The notes under the pieces were generated by a model, which saw nothing but the letters and a program-made list of their open reading frames with translations, was not told the DNA's origin and made no database searches. From assembly GCF_024721605.1 (NCBI RefSeq), contig NZ_CP102630.1, forward strand, positions 1,612,001-1,676,000: DNA of 64,000 bases. Direction: 5' to 3'. The position numbers and the translations under genes are program-made. This DNA comes from Sphingomicrobium flavum (GTDB lineage Bacteria > Pseudomonadota > Alphaproteobacteria > Sphingomonadales > Sphingomonadaceae). Of the stretch, positions 32,793 to 41,414 are shown piece by piece (positions within the stretch are counted from its first letter, which is position 1; each line of letters begins with the position of its first letter).

Positions 32793-33143
32793 ATGCGCCG
32801 CCAGATGATCCAACAAGCCGCTTATGACGTCGGTCTCCAGGTCCGCCTGGTCGAAGACAAGATCGAAACCGCGCTCGAAGAGCTTGCCGAACTGCAAAAA
32901 CTGATGATCCGCGCCCGCGCTACCGCAGGTGTCGCCACCGCGACCGGGCACCAGGCCCTCGAACAGGTTGCCGAATCCCTTCAGGGCATGGTCGCCGCAC
33001 GCGGTAATGTCGCGATGGCGCACGCTATTCTGAAGGAAACCGCCCAGCACGTCCCCGGCCTACGCGACACCGTGATGTTCGGCGATGAAAGCGACACGCC
33101 CAAGCCGACCGAGGGTCACGCCGACCTTCGCATCGTCGCCTAA
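32793..33143 (+). CDS. Hypothetical helical protein next to the LuxR-type regulator
   Basis: 116 aa, predicted largely alpha-helical ('VRLVEDKIETALEELAELQKLMIRARAT...'), with no membrane segment and no recognised family. AAGGAG (32780-32785) lies 7 nt before the ATG at 32793. Its backbone-like codon use and position behind the regulator support a real gene; co-transcription with it is likely. Confidence 0.7.
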   Translation: MRRQMIQQAAYDVGLQVRLVEDKIETALEELAELQKLMIRARATAGVATATGHQALEQVAESLQGMVAARGNVAMAHAILKETAQHVPGLRDTVMFGDESDTPKPTEGHADLRIVA

Positions 33144-33165
33144 TGCAAAGCGGGTAGTAAGGCAT

Positions 33166-33612
33166 ATGCTCCCCTCACTCTTCTGGACCTTGTTGCTGGG
33201 GATTTGGGTATATGCCTTTGCCCGCGGCGCGATCGAGCATCGCATCGCCGCAGCGGGCTGTGTTGTCGCTACGCTGGCAACCAGCTTGTTGCGGTCGCCG
33301 CACGAAACAAAATATGAGCATGTCGAACTTGGGGTTCTTGCCGTCGATGTTCTGCTGTTCGCCTTGTTCCTGGCCATTGCGCTTCGTTCCCAGCGCTTCT
33401 GGCCGTTATGGGTGGCAGGTTTTCATTTGGTCACCGTCACCGCCCATGCCATTCGCGCGCTGAAATTTGACCTGATCCCGGCAGCCTATGCCGTTGCGGT
33501 CCAGTTCTGGAGCTATCCGGTTCTGCTTTGTATCGGCATTGCCGTCTGGCGCTATCGCCGCCGCCTTCTTCTGGGCGTAGAGCAGGCGAACCCACCGCCA
33601 GCCTCCATCTAG
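33166..33612 (+). CDS. Hypothetical multi-pass membrane protein
   Basis: 148 aa with about four membrane helices (starting 'LPSLFWTLLLGIWVYAFARGA', then near 33-47, 57-75, 80-100 and 110-130). The ATG at 33166 begins the hydrophobic part; an earlier frame start at 33085 overlaps the upstream gene and adds polar residues. The C-terminus is basic and cytoplasmic-looking (WRYRRRLLLG). It lies 21 nt before phoR, which itself lacks a membrane domain, so a link to PhoR is possible but not shown. Confidence 0.75.
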   Translation: MLPSLFWTLLLGIWVYAFARGAIEHRIAAAGCVVATLATSLLRSPHETKYEHVELGVLAVDVLLFALFLAIALRSQRFWPLWVAGFHLVTVTAHAIRALKFDLIPAAYAVAVQFWSYPVLLCIGIAVWRYRRRLLLGVEQANPPPASI

Positions 33613-33633
33613 TCTTGGCGCCAGCGCACCGCT

Positions 33634-34641
33634 ATGCGCACGGGCATGAGCGATATTGCCCCGCTTCTCGATGCCATCGATGAACCCGCGATCCTGATCG
33701 AGGGACATCAGCTCGTCGCCGCCAACCGCGCCGCGCGGACGGTCTTCGCACGCCGTTTGGCGCATAATGACATTCGTATGGTGATCCGTCATCCGGCGGT
33801 GCTGGCGGCCGTCGATGGCGGCAGCGAGGCGACGCTCGACGTCGAGGGGATTGGCGGGGTGGACCGGCCCTGGCAGGTGCGCATGACCCCGCTCGGCGAA
33901 GGGCGGATGCTGATCCGCCTGATCGACCGTGCTGCCGCGCGCGCCGCCGAAAAGATGCGGGTCGATTTCGTCGCTAATGCGAGCCACGAACTGCGCACTC
34001 CGCTGGCCACCATCCTTGGCTATGCCGAGACGCTGGCCGACGAGGATGCGCCCCCCGAGGAAATGCGTCGGAAATTCGCCGGTACGGTGCGCAGCGAGGC
34101 CAAGCGCATGCTGCAGATCGTCGAGGATCTGATGGCCTTGTCGCGCATCGAGGCCGATCGCTTCGTCGAACCCAAGGCGGATGTCGATATCGGCCAGCTG
34201 GTACGCGAGGCCATCACCGCGATCGGGCCCTATGCCGAGCAGCGCTGCGCCGAACTGAACTTCGATATCGAAGGCGACCTGCCGTTCATTCGTGGTGACA
34301 AGGCCCAGATCCGCCAGCTGATCGACAATCTGATCGGCAACGCCATCCGCTATGGCTGCAACCGTACCAGCTGCACGGTGGACATCAGGCTGGGGAAGAC
34401 TCGCGATCGCATCCGGCTGGAAGTGCGCGACCATGGCGACGGGATCGCCGCCGAGCACCTGCCCCGCTTGACCGAACGGTTCTACCGCGTCGATCCGGGC
34501 CGCAGCCGCAATAGCGGGGGGACCGGTCTTGGCCTCGCCATCGTCAAGCATATCGCCGAACGGCACCGCGCGCGGCTCGATATCGCTTCTGCACTTGGCA
34601 AGGGAACGCGGGTCATAGTGGACTTTCCGCTGGCGGACTGA
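33634..34641 (+). CDS. phoR: Phosphate regulon-type sensor histidine kinase, no membrane domain
   Basis: 335 aa: an N-terminal PAS-like domain (about 8-105, 'LLDAIDEPAILIEGHQLVAANRAAR'), HisKA with the phospho-accepting His in 'NASHELRTPLATILGY', and HATPase_c with N box 'NLIGNAIRY', G1 'VRDHGDGI' and G2 'GGTGLGLAIVKHI'. Its place directly before pstS-pstCAB-phoU-phoB identifies it as PhoR. Classical PhoR has N-terminal membrane helices; none are visible here from either ATG (33634 or 33646). Upstream is a separate small membrane protein gene. It is assumed to phosphorylate PhoB. Confidence 0.9.
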   Translation: MRTGMSDIAPLLDAIDEPAILIEGHQLVAANRAARTVFARRLAHNDIRMVIRHPAVLAAVDGGSEATLDVEGIGGVDRPWQVRMTPLGEGRMLIRLIDRAAARAAEKMRVDFVANASHELRTPLATILGYAETLADEDAPPEEMRRKFAGTVRSEAKRMLQIVEDLMALSRIEADRFVEPKADVDIGQLVREAITAIGPYAEQRCAELNFDIEGDLPFIRGDKAQIRQLIDNLIGNAIRYGCNRTSCTVDIRLGKTRDRIRLEVRDHGDGIAAEHLPRLTERFYRVDPGRSRNSGGTGLGLAIVKHIAERHRARLDIASALGKGTRVIVDFPLAD

Positions 34642-34654
34642 CTTTTCTTGAAGG

Positions 34655-34683
34655 CTGTCACGAAACTGTAATTCGCCCGTCAC
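34655..34683 (+). promoter_or_regulatory. Pho box upstream of pstS
   Basis: Three PhoB half-sites spaced 11 bp apart: CTGTCAC (34655), CTGTAAT (34666) and CCGTCAC (34677), with A/T-containing spacers, as in the E. coli Pho box. It lies in the 117-nt phoR-pstS gap, about 75 nt before the pstS start, and is expected to activate pst under phosphate limitation. Confidence 0.82.
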
Positions 34684-34758
34684 AAAGAGACGCGGAATCG
34701 CCTGTAGGGCGGCGCCATGGCCGCGGGGGGAACCCGGCCGATATATGGAGTTTATGAA

Positions 34759-35787
34759 ATGAAGAATTTTCTCGTCGCCCTGCCGCTGGCAGCGCTGGTT
34801 GCCGCATGCGGCAGCAACAGCGGCTCGTCCGGCACCAGCGAAATCAACATCGTCGGTTCGTCGACGGTCTATCCGTTCACGACCGCCGTTGCCGAACAGT
34901 TCGAACGCGCCAATCCCGGCACCCGCGTGAAGGTCGAATCGACCGGCACGGGTTCGGGCATGAAGCTGTTCTGCGCCGGTGTCGGCCAGCAGCATCCTGA
35001 CGTCGTCAACGCCTCGCGCCGCATGAAGAAGAGCGAATTCGACATGTGCGTCGAAGCCGGCGTGACCGACATCATCGAACTCGCCGTTGGCATCGATGGC
35101 CTGACCCTCATCCAGGCTGCCGGCCAGCCCCCGCTCGACCTCACCGTCGAGGATGTCTACGCCGCGCTTGCCGCCAACCCTTATGGCAAGGAACAGACGG
35201 CGGTGACCTGGGCCGACGTGCGTTCGGACCTGCCGGCGATCAAGATCGACGTCATGGGCCCGCCGCCGACCAGCGGCACGCGCGACAGCTTTGCCGAACT
35301 GATCCTGGAAGCCGGCTGCAAGTCGAATGCCGACATGAAGGCGCTCAAGGATAGCGACGAAGAAGCCTACAAGACGACCTGCACCAAGATCCGCGAAGAC
35401 GGTGCCTTCGTGGAAGCCGGTGAAAACGACAACCTCCTCGTCCAGAAGGTGTCGGAAACCGCCGGCCGCCTTGGCGTGCTGGGCTACAGCTTCCTGGAAG
35501 AAAATGCCGACAAGGTTTCGGCCGTTTCAATCAGCGGCGTGACCCCGACCGAAGACACGATCAGCTCGCTCGCTTATCCGGGTGCGCGACTGCTCTACAT
35601 CTATGTGAAGAAGCAGCATGCCGACGTGAAGCCGGCGCTGGCCGACTTCGTTGCCGCCTATCAGGCCGGCATGGGCAAGGGCGGCATGCTCTCGACCAAG
35701 GGCCTGGTGCCGCTCGGCGCAGAGGACATGGCCAAGTCCAATGACGCAGCGTCCAACATGACGGTGCTTGACGGCTCGCAGCTGTAA
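34759..35787 (+). CDS. pstS: Phosphate ABC transporter substrate-binding lipoprotein PstS
   Basis: The periplasmic phosphate receptor of the Pst transporter. It has 342 aa from the ATG at 34759 (MKNFLVALPLAA). Unlike E. coli PstS it carries a lipobox (LVAACGS), so it is probably a membrane-anchored lipoprotein. Phosphate-binding landmarks are 'NIVGSSTVYPFT', 'ESTGTGSGMKLFCAG' and 'PPPTSGTRDSFAEL'. It lies directly behind the Pho box and 19 nt before pstC. Confidence 0.95.
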   Translation: MKNFLVALPLAALVAACGSNSGSSGTSEINIVGSSTVYPFTTAVAEQFERANPGTRVKVESTGTGSGMKLFCAGVGQQHPDVVNASRRMKKSEFDMCVEAGVTDIIELAVGIDGLTLIQAAGQPPLDLTVEDVYAALAANPYGKEQTAVTWADVRSDLPAIKIDVMGPPPTSGTRDSFAELILEAGCKSNADMKALKDSDEEAYKTTCTKIREDGAFVEAGENDNLLVQKVSETAGRLGVLGYSFLEENADKVSAVSISGVTPTEDTISSLAYPGARLLYIYVKKQHADVKPALADFVAAYQAGMGKGGMLSTKGLVPLGAEDMAKSNDAASNMTVLDGSQL

Positions 35788-35806
35788 CGCAAAGGGCGAC
35801 GACTGA

Positions 35807-37189
35807 ATGTCTCTCACATTATTTTTCGTCGCCATCTTGGGCGTCGCCGTCCTGGCCGGCCTGTTCGCGCGTAATCGCGCGAAGGGGCTCCGCCGGGGCG
35901 GCGCGCGCCTCAACAGCCTGCCCAATTATCACGCTTTCTACGCCTTCATCTGGACCGCCATCCCCGCGCTACTGTTCCTTGCCATCTGGGCCCCGGTCCA
36001 GAGCGGCCTGGTCGAGCAGGCGGTGCTGGCGACCCCCGAAGGCATGGCGCTTCCCGATTTCGATATCCAGCGCAACCAGATCCTCGCCGAAGCACGCGAT
36101 ATCGCGACCGGCGCGGTCGAGGCGGGCTATAACAGCCAGTCGAGCGCGCTGGCGCCCATCTACGGCGCGGCGCTATCGCGCTTCTCGCTGATCGGTGGCG
36201 GCATCGCCTTGCTGATCGCGCTGAGCGGCGCCTTCTTTTCCTTCAAGCGCATGGGCGTGGAATTTCGCGCCCGCACCGGCGTTGAACGCTGGGTCATGGG
36301 GCTGCTGGTTGCTGCCTCGCTGATCGCGATCCTGACCACGCTCGGCATCGTGCTGTCGCTGATGTTTGAGACGCTGCGCTTCTTCCAGATGGTGAGCCCG
36401 ACCGAGTTTATCTTCGGCACCCAATGGAGCCCGCAAATGGCGATCCGCGCCGACCAGGCGGGTTCGTCGGGCGCCTTCGGTTCGATCCCGCTATTCTGGG
36501 GCACCATCTTCATCGGCGCCATCATCGCGATGATCGTGGCCATCCCGCTGGGCCTGATGAGCGCCATCTTCCTGACCCAATATGCGCCGGCCCGCCTGCG
36601 CGCCTGGCTCAAGCCCATCCTCGAAATCCTCGCCGGCGTGCCGACGGTCGTCTACGGCTATTTCGCCGCGCTGACGGTCGCCCCCGCCGTGCGCGATTTC
36701 GCCATGGCGATTGGCATTTCCAGCGCCTCCTCGGAAAGCGCGCTGGCCGCCGGTCTGGTCATGGGCATCATGATCATCCCGTTCGTCTCCTCCATGGCCG
36801 ACGACAGCATCGCTGCCGTGCCGCAGGCGATGAATGACGGCTCGCTAGCGCTGGGCGCCACCAAGTCCGAAACCATCAAGAAGGTCGTCCTGCCCGCCGC
36901 GCTGCCCGGCGTGGTCGGCGGCGTATTGCTGGCCGTCAGCCGCGCCATTGGCGAGACGATGATCGTGGTGATGGCAGCTGGCCTTGCCGCGAACCTCACC
37001 GCCAACCCGTTCGACAGCGTCACCACCGTGACGACGCAGATTGTCCAGCTGCTGACGGGTGACCAGGAATTCAACAGCGCCAAGACGCTGGCCGCCTTTG
37101 CGCTGGGCCTGCTGCTCTTCATCGTGACGCTGATCCTCAACCTCTACGCCTTGCGCGTCGTGCGCAAATATCGGGAAGCTTATGAGTAA
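35807..37189 (+). CDS. pstC: Phosphate ABC transporter permease PstC
   Basis: An inner-membrane permease half with the MetI-like BPD_transp_1 domain (about residues 230-455). It has 460 aa against about 320 in E. coli. The extra N-terminal 200 residues carry two or three further membrane helices and a periplasmic segment ('QSGLVEQAVLATPEGMALPDFDIQRN'), as seen in alphaproteobacterial PstC. The EAA-like coupling loop is near 'SLALGATKSETIKKVVLPAALPG'. Its 3' end overlaps pstA by 8 nt. Confidence 0.95.
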   Translation: MSLTLFFVAILGVAVLAGLFARNRAKGLRRGGARLNSLPNYHAFYAFIWTAIPALLFLAIWAPVQSGLVEQAVLATPEGMALPDFDIQRNQILAEARDIATGAVEAGYNSQSSALAPIYGAALSRFSLIGGGIALLIALSGAFFSFKRMGVEFRARTGVERWVMGLLVAASLIAILTTLGIVLSLMFETLRFFQMVSPTEFIFGTQWSPQMAIRADQAGSSGAFGSIPLFWGTIFIGAIIAMIVAIPLGLMSAIFLTQYAPARLRAWLKPILEILAGVPTVVYGYFAALTVAPAVRDFAMAIGISSASSESALAAGLVMGIMIIPFVSSMADDSIAAVPQAMNDGSLALGATKSETIKKVVLPAALPGVVGGVLLAVSRAIGETMIVVMAAGLAANLTANPFDSVTTVTTQIVQLLTGDQEFNSAKTLAAFALGLLLFIVTLILNLYALRVVRKYREAYE

Positions 37190-38519
37190 CGAACGCGATA
37201 CGGACGGCGTGGTCGCCGCAGGCAACGCGGCCGTTGCGATGCACACGCCCCTGGCCGTGCCCGACGCACCGGTCGGCCCCAGCCGCTGGACCGACGGGTC
37301 GATGTCGACACGCCTCAAGAAGCGCTATGCCGCCGAAAAGCGCTTCCGCGCATTCGGCTTTGCCGCCGTTGCGGTGTCGGTATTGTTCCTGGCCTTCCTC
37401 TTGTTCACCATGGCTTCGAAGGGCCTTGGCGGCTTCTCTCAATATGAAGCGCCCGTCACCATCAATTTCCCGGCGAGCGACATTGTCATCGATCCGCGCA
37501 GCCTCGAAGACGAGACCGCCGCCATCGGCGTGGTCGCGAGTGCCAATCTCCTGGCCACCATCCGCGAGGCTGCGGTCGCGCAATATGGCGAGGACGGCGA
37601 AAAGCTGTTTACCGCGGGCGCCGACCGCGCGCTGGGCGACCTGCTGATCGATGATCCGACCATGCTGTCGCGCACGGTCACGGTCGACCTGCCGGTTTCC
37701 TCCAAGGTGGAAATCGCCGCCAAGGGCGAAGGCGACGCCGAGAGCGAGGCATTGGTCGCGCTGGCCAAGGCCAAGGGCGAGCTCAACCTCAGCTTCAACA
37801 GCGGCTTCCTGTCCGCGTCCGATGCGACCGATCCCAGCGCCGTGGGCGTCTGGGGCGCGCTCAAGGGCAGCTTCCTCACCATCATCGTGACGATGCTGCT
37901 GGCCTTCCCGATCGGCGTCTTGAGCGCCATCTATCTGGAAGAATTTGCGCCGCGCAATCGCTGGACCGACATGGTCGAGGTCTCGATCAACAATCTCGCC
38001 GCAGTGCCATCGATCATCTTCGGCCTGCTGGGCCTGGCAGTATTTCTGAACTTCATGCACCTGCCGCGATCGGCGCCGCTGGTCGGCGGCCTGACGCTGG
38101 CGCTGATGACCATGCCGGTGATCGTCATTGCCGGACGCAACGCTATCAAGGCGGTGCCGCCCTCGATCCGCGATGCGGCGCTGGGCGTGGGCGCGTCCAA
38201 GATGCAGGTAGTGTTCCACCATGTGCTGCCGCTCGCGCTGCCGGGCATCCTGACGGGCACCATCATCGGGCTGGCCCGTGCGCTGGGCGAGACTGCTCCG
38301 CTGCTATTGATCGGCATGCGAGCCTTCATCACCTCGCCGCCGCAGGGGATCACCGATCCCGCCAGCGTGCTGCCGGTGCAGATCTTCCTCTGGTCCGATG
38401 AAGTCGATCGCGGCTTTGTCGAGAAGACCAGTGCCGCCATCATCGTCCTGCTCATCTTCATGCTGTTGATGAACGGGCTCGCCATTTATCTTCGCAACCG
38501 CTTCGAACAGCGCTGGTAG
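37182..38519 (+). CDS. pstA: Phosphate ABC transporter permease PstA
   Basis: The second permease half. It has 445 aa against about 296 in E. coli. After a cytoplasmic N-terminus and one membrane helix comes a periplasmic region of about 130 residues ('[18 protein letters not shown]...', the DUF3333-like insert of alphaproteobacterial PstA), then the BPD_transp_1 domain with the coupling loop '[26 protein letters not shown]'. It overlaps pstC by 8 nt and precedes pstB by 11 nt. Confidence 0.95.
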   Translation: MSNERDTDGVVAAGNAAVAMHTPLAVPDAPVGPSRWTDGSMSTRLKKRYAAEKRFRAFGFAAVAVSVLFLAFLLFTMASKGLGGFSQYEAPVTINFPASDIVIDPRSLEDETAAIGVVASANLLATIREAAVAQYGEDGEKLFTAGADRALGDLLIDDPTMLSRTVTVDLPVSSKVEIAAKGEGDAESEALVALAKAKGELNLSFNSGFLSASDATDPSAVGVWGALKGSFLTIIVTMLLAFPIGVLSAIYLEEFAPRNRWTDMVEVSINNLAAVPSIIFGLLGLAVFLNFMHLPRSAPLVGGLTLALMTMPVIVIAGRNAIKAVPPSIRDAALGVGASKMQVVFHHVLPLALPGILTGTIIGLARALGETAPLLLIGMRAFITSPPQGITDPASVLPVQIFLWSDEVDRGFVEKTSAAIIVLLIFMLLMNGLAIYLRNRFEQRW

Positions 38520-38530
38520 GCTATATAGCT

Positions 38531-39370
38531 ATGAACGACACCCAGACCCCCGACATCGAAAAAGCCGCAGCGGCGCCCGCCGCCATGCCGGTTCAGGATG
38601 TGGACGCCGGCCGCACGCCCAAGATGCGCGCCGAGGGCATCAACGTCTATTATGGCGAGAAGCAGGCCATCAACGATGTGTCGATCAACATTTTCGACGA
38701 CAAGGTCACCGCCTTCATCGGCCCGTCGGGCTGCGGCAAGTCGACCTTCCTGCGCACGCTCAATCGCATGAATGACACCATCCCCTCGGCCCGCGTCGAG
38801 GGGCTGATCGAGCTGGACGGCAAGGATATCAACGCGCCCGAAATGGACGTGGTGCAGCTGCGCGCCCGGGTCGGCATGGTGTTCCAGAAGCCCAACCCCT
38901 TCCCCAAGTCGATCTATGAAAACATTGCCTATGGCCCGCGCATTCACGGCCTCACCGAAGGCAAGACCGAGATGGACGAGATCGTCGAAAAATCGCTGAA
39001 GCGCGCCGGCCTGTGGGACGAGGTCAAGGACCGCCTCGAAGAAAGCGGCACCGCCTTGTCGGGCGGCCAGCAGCAGCGCCTGTGCATCGCGCGCGCCATC
39101 GCGGTCGATCCCGAAGTCATCCTGATGGACGAACCCTGCTCGGCGCTCGATCCCATCGCGACTGCCAAGATCGAGGAACTGATCCACGAACTGCGCGGCC
39201 GCTATGCCATCGCCATCGTCACCCACAATATGCAGCAGGCGGCCCGCGTGTCGCAGCGCACCGCCTTTTTCCACCTGGGGGAAATGGTCGAATATGGTCG
39301 CACCAGCGAGATGTTCACCAACCCGCAACAGCAGCGCACCCAGGATTATATCACCGGCCGTTACGGCTGA
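38531..39370 (+). CDS. pstB: Phosphate ABC transporter ATP-binding protein PstB
   Basis: The ATPase of the Pst importer. It has 279 aa with a PstB-specific Walker A '[19 protein letters not shown]', Q-loop '[18 protein letters not shown]', signature '[16 protein letters not shown]', Walker B '[13 protein letters not shown]' and H-loop '[15 protein letters not shown]'. The first 30 residues are a non-conserved Ala/Pro/Asp extension. It precedes phoU by 12 nt. Confidence 0.97.
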   Translation: MNDTQTPDIEKAAAAPAAMPVQDVDAGRTPKMRAEGINVYYGEKQAINDVSINIFDDKVTAFIGPSGCGKSTFLRTLNRMNDTIPSARVEGLIELDGKDINAPEMDVVQLRARVGMVFQKPNPFPKSIYENIAYGPRIHGLTEGKTEMDEIVEKSLKRAGLWDEVKDRLEESGTALSGGQQQRLCIARAIAVDPEVILMDEPCSALDPIATAKIEELIHELRGRYAIAIVTHNMQQAARVSQRTAFFHLGEMVEYGRTSEMFTNPQQQRTQDYITGRYG

Positions 39371-39382
39371 TCGGAGACGCAC

Positions 39383-40087
39383 ATGAACGAAGAATCCGGC
39401 CATACGCTCAAAGCCTTCGACGACGATCTCAATCGCCTGCGCGCGCTCATCAGCCAGATGGGCGGCCTGGCCGAACATGCCATCCGCGAGGCCATTCGCT
39501 GCCTGCAGACGCATGACCTGGAAGCCGCCCGGCAGATCGTCGAGAATGACGTCAAACTCGACGCGCTCGAACTGGAAACCGAAAAGCGCGCGATCCAGCT
39601 GATCGCGCTGCGCGCGCCGATGGCGGGCGACCTTCGCGATGTCGTCGCGGCGCTGAAGATTTCCGCCGTGGTCGAGCGCATCGGCGATTACGCCAAGAAT
39701 ATCGCCAAGCGCGTGCCCAAGCTGGAGCAGAGCCGCGATATCGAGCCGCTCTCGCTGATGCCCGAAATGGCGCGCATCGCGACCGAGATGGTGCATGACG
39801 TGCTGAACGCCTTTGTCGAGCGCGATGCCGAAGCGGCGATCCGCGTCTATGAGCGCGACCAGGCGGTCGACGATTTCTACAATTCGATCTTCCGCACGCT
39901 GCTGACCCACATGATGGAGAACCAGCACAACATCACCCAGGCTGCCCACCTGCTCTTCATCGCCAAGAATATCGAGCGGGTTGGCGATCACGCCACCAAC
40001 ATTGCGGAAATGGTCTATTATGCGGCCACCGGCGACAACCTTCCCGAAAAGATCGCCAAGGTCGAGGAAGGCGAGGCAGATAATTGA
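39383..40087 (+). CDS. phoU: Phosphate signalling complex protein PhoU
   Basis: Links Pst transport state to PhoR and restrains the Pho response when phosphate is sufficient. It has 234 aa with two copies of the three-helix PhoU domain (about 12-100 and 115-205), each with an acidic metal-binding motif: 'ERIGDYAKNIAKR' and 'ERVGDHATNIAEMVYY'. Its TGA stop overlaps the phoB ATG (TGATG). Confidence 0.96.
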   Translation: MNEESGHTLKAFDDDLNRLRALISQMGGLAEHAIREAIRCLQTHDLEAARQIVENDVKLDALELETEKRAIQLIALRAPMAGDLRDVVAALKISAVVERIGDYAKNIAKRVPKLEQSRDIEPLSLMPEMARIATEMVHDVLNAFVERDAEAAIRVYERDQAVDDFYNSIFRTLLTHMMENQHNITQAAHLLFIAKNIERVGDHATNIAEMVYYAATGDNLPEKIAKVEEGEADN

Positions 40088-40812
40088 TGGCACCCGCAGG
40101 CGAAGCGTCCAACATGCAGCGAAAGCGCGTCCTCCTCGTCGAGGATGACCGCCCGCTGGCCGACCTCATCACCTATCATTTCGAAAAAGCGGATTATGAA
40201 ATCACGCGCACGGGTGATGGCGAGGAAGCGCTGATCCTGGTCGACGAGATCGATCCCGATCTCGTCCTGCTCGACTGGATGATCGAGGGGATCAGCGGCA
40301 TCGAAGTGTGCCGCCGCCTGCGCCGCAAGGGCGCGACCGCCAATATGCCGATCATCATGCTGACCGCACGCGGCGAGGAAGATGATCGCATTCGGGGCCT
40401 GGAAACCGGCGCCGATGATTATATCACCAAGCCGTTCAGCCCCAAGGAATTGGTCGCCCGCGCCGGCGCCGTCCTGCGCCGCGTGCGCCCTGCCCTGGCC
40501 GCTGAACAGATCGATTATGGCGGCGTGGAAATGGATCTGGCCGCGCACCGCGTGAAGCGCGATGGCAAGCCGGTGCAACTGGGCCCGACCGAATATCGCC
40601 TGCTGCGCCATTTCCTGGAAAATCCCGGCCGCGTCTTCTCGCGCCAGCAGCTGCTCGAAAGCGTGTGGCCACATAGCGAGGATATCGAGCTTCGCACCGT
40701 AGACGTCCATATCCGCCGCCTGCGCATGGCGCTCGGCGAACATGGCGGCGGGGATATTATTCGTACCGTGCGGAGTGCGGGTTATGCGCTGGATGCGGAG
40801 ACGGTGCGTTAG
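40087..40812 (+). CDS. phoB: Phosphate regulon response regulator PhoB
   Basis: The transcription activator of the Pho regulon. It has 241 aa from the ATG at 40087; an internal ATG at 40114 (MQRKRVLLVEDD) also fits PhoB and would remove ten residues. The receiver domain has acidic 'VEDDRPLADL', the phospho-acceptor Asp in 'LVLLDWMIEG' and Lys in 'ITKPFSPKELVAR'. The C-terminal winged helix contains 'LGPTEYRLLRHFLENPGRVF' and 'VDVHIRRLRMAL'. It is co-translated with phoU. It presumably binds the Pho box at 34655 and possibly the one at 26329. Confidence 0.96.
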   Translation: MAPAGEASNMQRKRVLLVEDDRPLADLITYHFEKADYEITRTGDGEEALILVDEIDPDLVLLDWMIEGISGIEVCRRLRRKGATANMPIIMLTARGEEDDRIRGLETGADDYITKPFSPKELVARAGAVLRRVRPALAAEQIDYGGVEMDLAAHRVKRDGKPVQLGPTEYRLLRHFLENPGRVFSRQQLLESVWPHSEDIELRTVDVHIRRLRMALGEHGGGDIIRTVRSAGYALDAETVR

Positions 40813-40828
40813 TGCTAACGCCTGTGGC

Positions 40829-41368
40829 ATGACCGAAAAAACTGTGCTCATCTTCGAAAACAGCGAAGATGAAGATTTGAAATTCCGGATACAGCCATCC
40901 GATCGCGATTTTGTCATCCCACCACTAGGTCGATTGGGTTTGCGGTTCTCACGAAAGAGTGACGAGCAGCAAACGGATCGACACCACATCGACTGGAGCA
41001 GGCATGGCCTGTCAATCTGGTGCGACGATCAGGATTTGGAAATCGACATTGTCGCGCCAACGGCCTTCGAGCGTGTGTCTTGGCTCGTTTGCGTGGCTTA
41101 TGGATGGTGCGGTTCCTTCTTCGACGGGAAGATGCAAAAGGCGGAAGACTATCTTCCTAAGACCGGCGTAGTAACTGCCCAGGATTATCAAGCCGCAGTT
41201 TTCAAGGCGGAAGGCGCCAGCCTAGATGGCGAGCCGTTCGAAGGCGATGCCAAGCTCAAATCTGATGGTAGCTACATTATCGATCTATTCCGCAAGGAAT
41301 TCGGCAGTGACGCTGTGCCAGCAGAAGAAATCCATAATGGGAGCGGACGACCATTTGATGTGAGGTGA
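40829..41368 (+). CDS. Hypothetical protein, low GC, inserted after phoB
   Basis: 179 aa from the ATG at 40829. No family is recognised. It is a soluble protein with a beta-rich first half ('LKFRIQPSDRDFVIPPLGRLGLRF') and no signal peptide or helix anchor. Two hand-counted lines are 47% and 55% GC, clearly below neighbouring phoB and rlmB, which suggests horizontal acquisition. It lies 16 nt after phoB and 46 nt before rlmB, so it may simply be read with them. Confidence 0.7.
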   Translation: MTEKTVLIFENSEDEDLKFRIQPSDRDFVIPPLGRLGLRFSRKSDEQQTDRHHIDWSRHGLSIWCDDQDLEIDIVAPTAFERVSWLVCVAYGWCGSFFDGKMQKAEDYLPKTGVVTAQDYQAAVFKAEGASLDGEPFEGDAKLKSDGSYIIDLFRKEFGSDAVPAEEIHNGSGRPFDVR

Positions 41369-41414
41369 ATTGCTCGTGATAGACTTCCCGCATCCCCGTC
41401 TCTAAGCAGCCACC

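Noticed and set aside
38486-40093. 535-codon minus-strand open frame opposite pstB and phoU
   Set aside because: Same reason: pstB and phoU are certain, and the reverse frame is a composition artefact.
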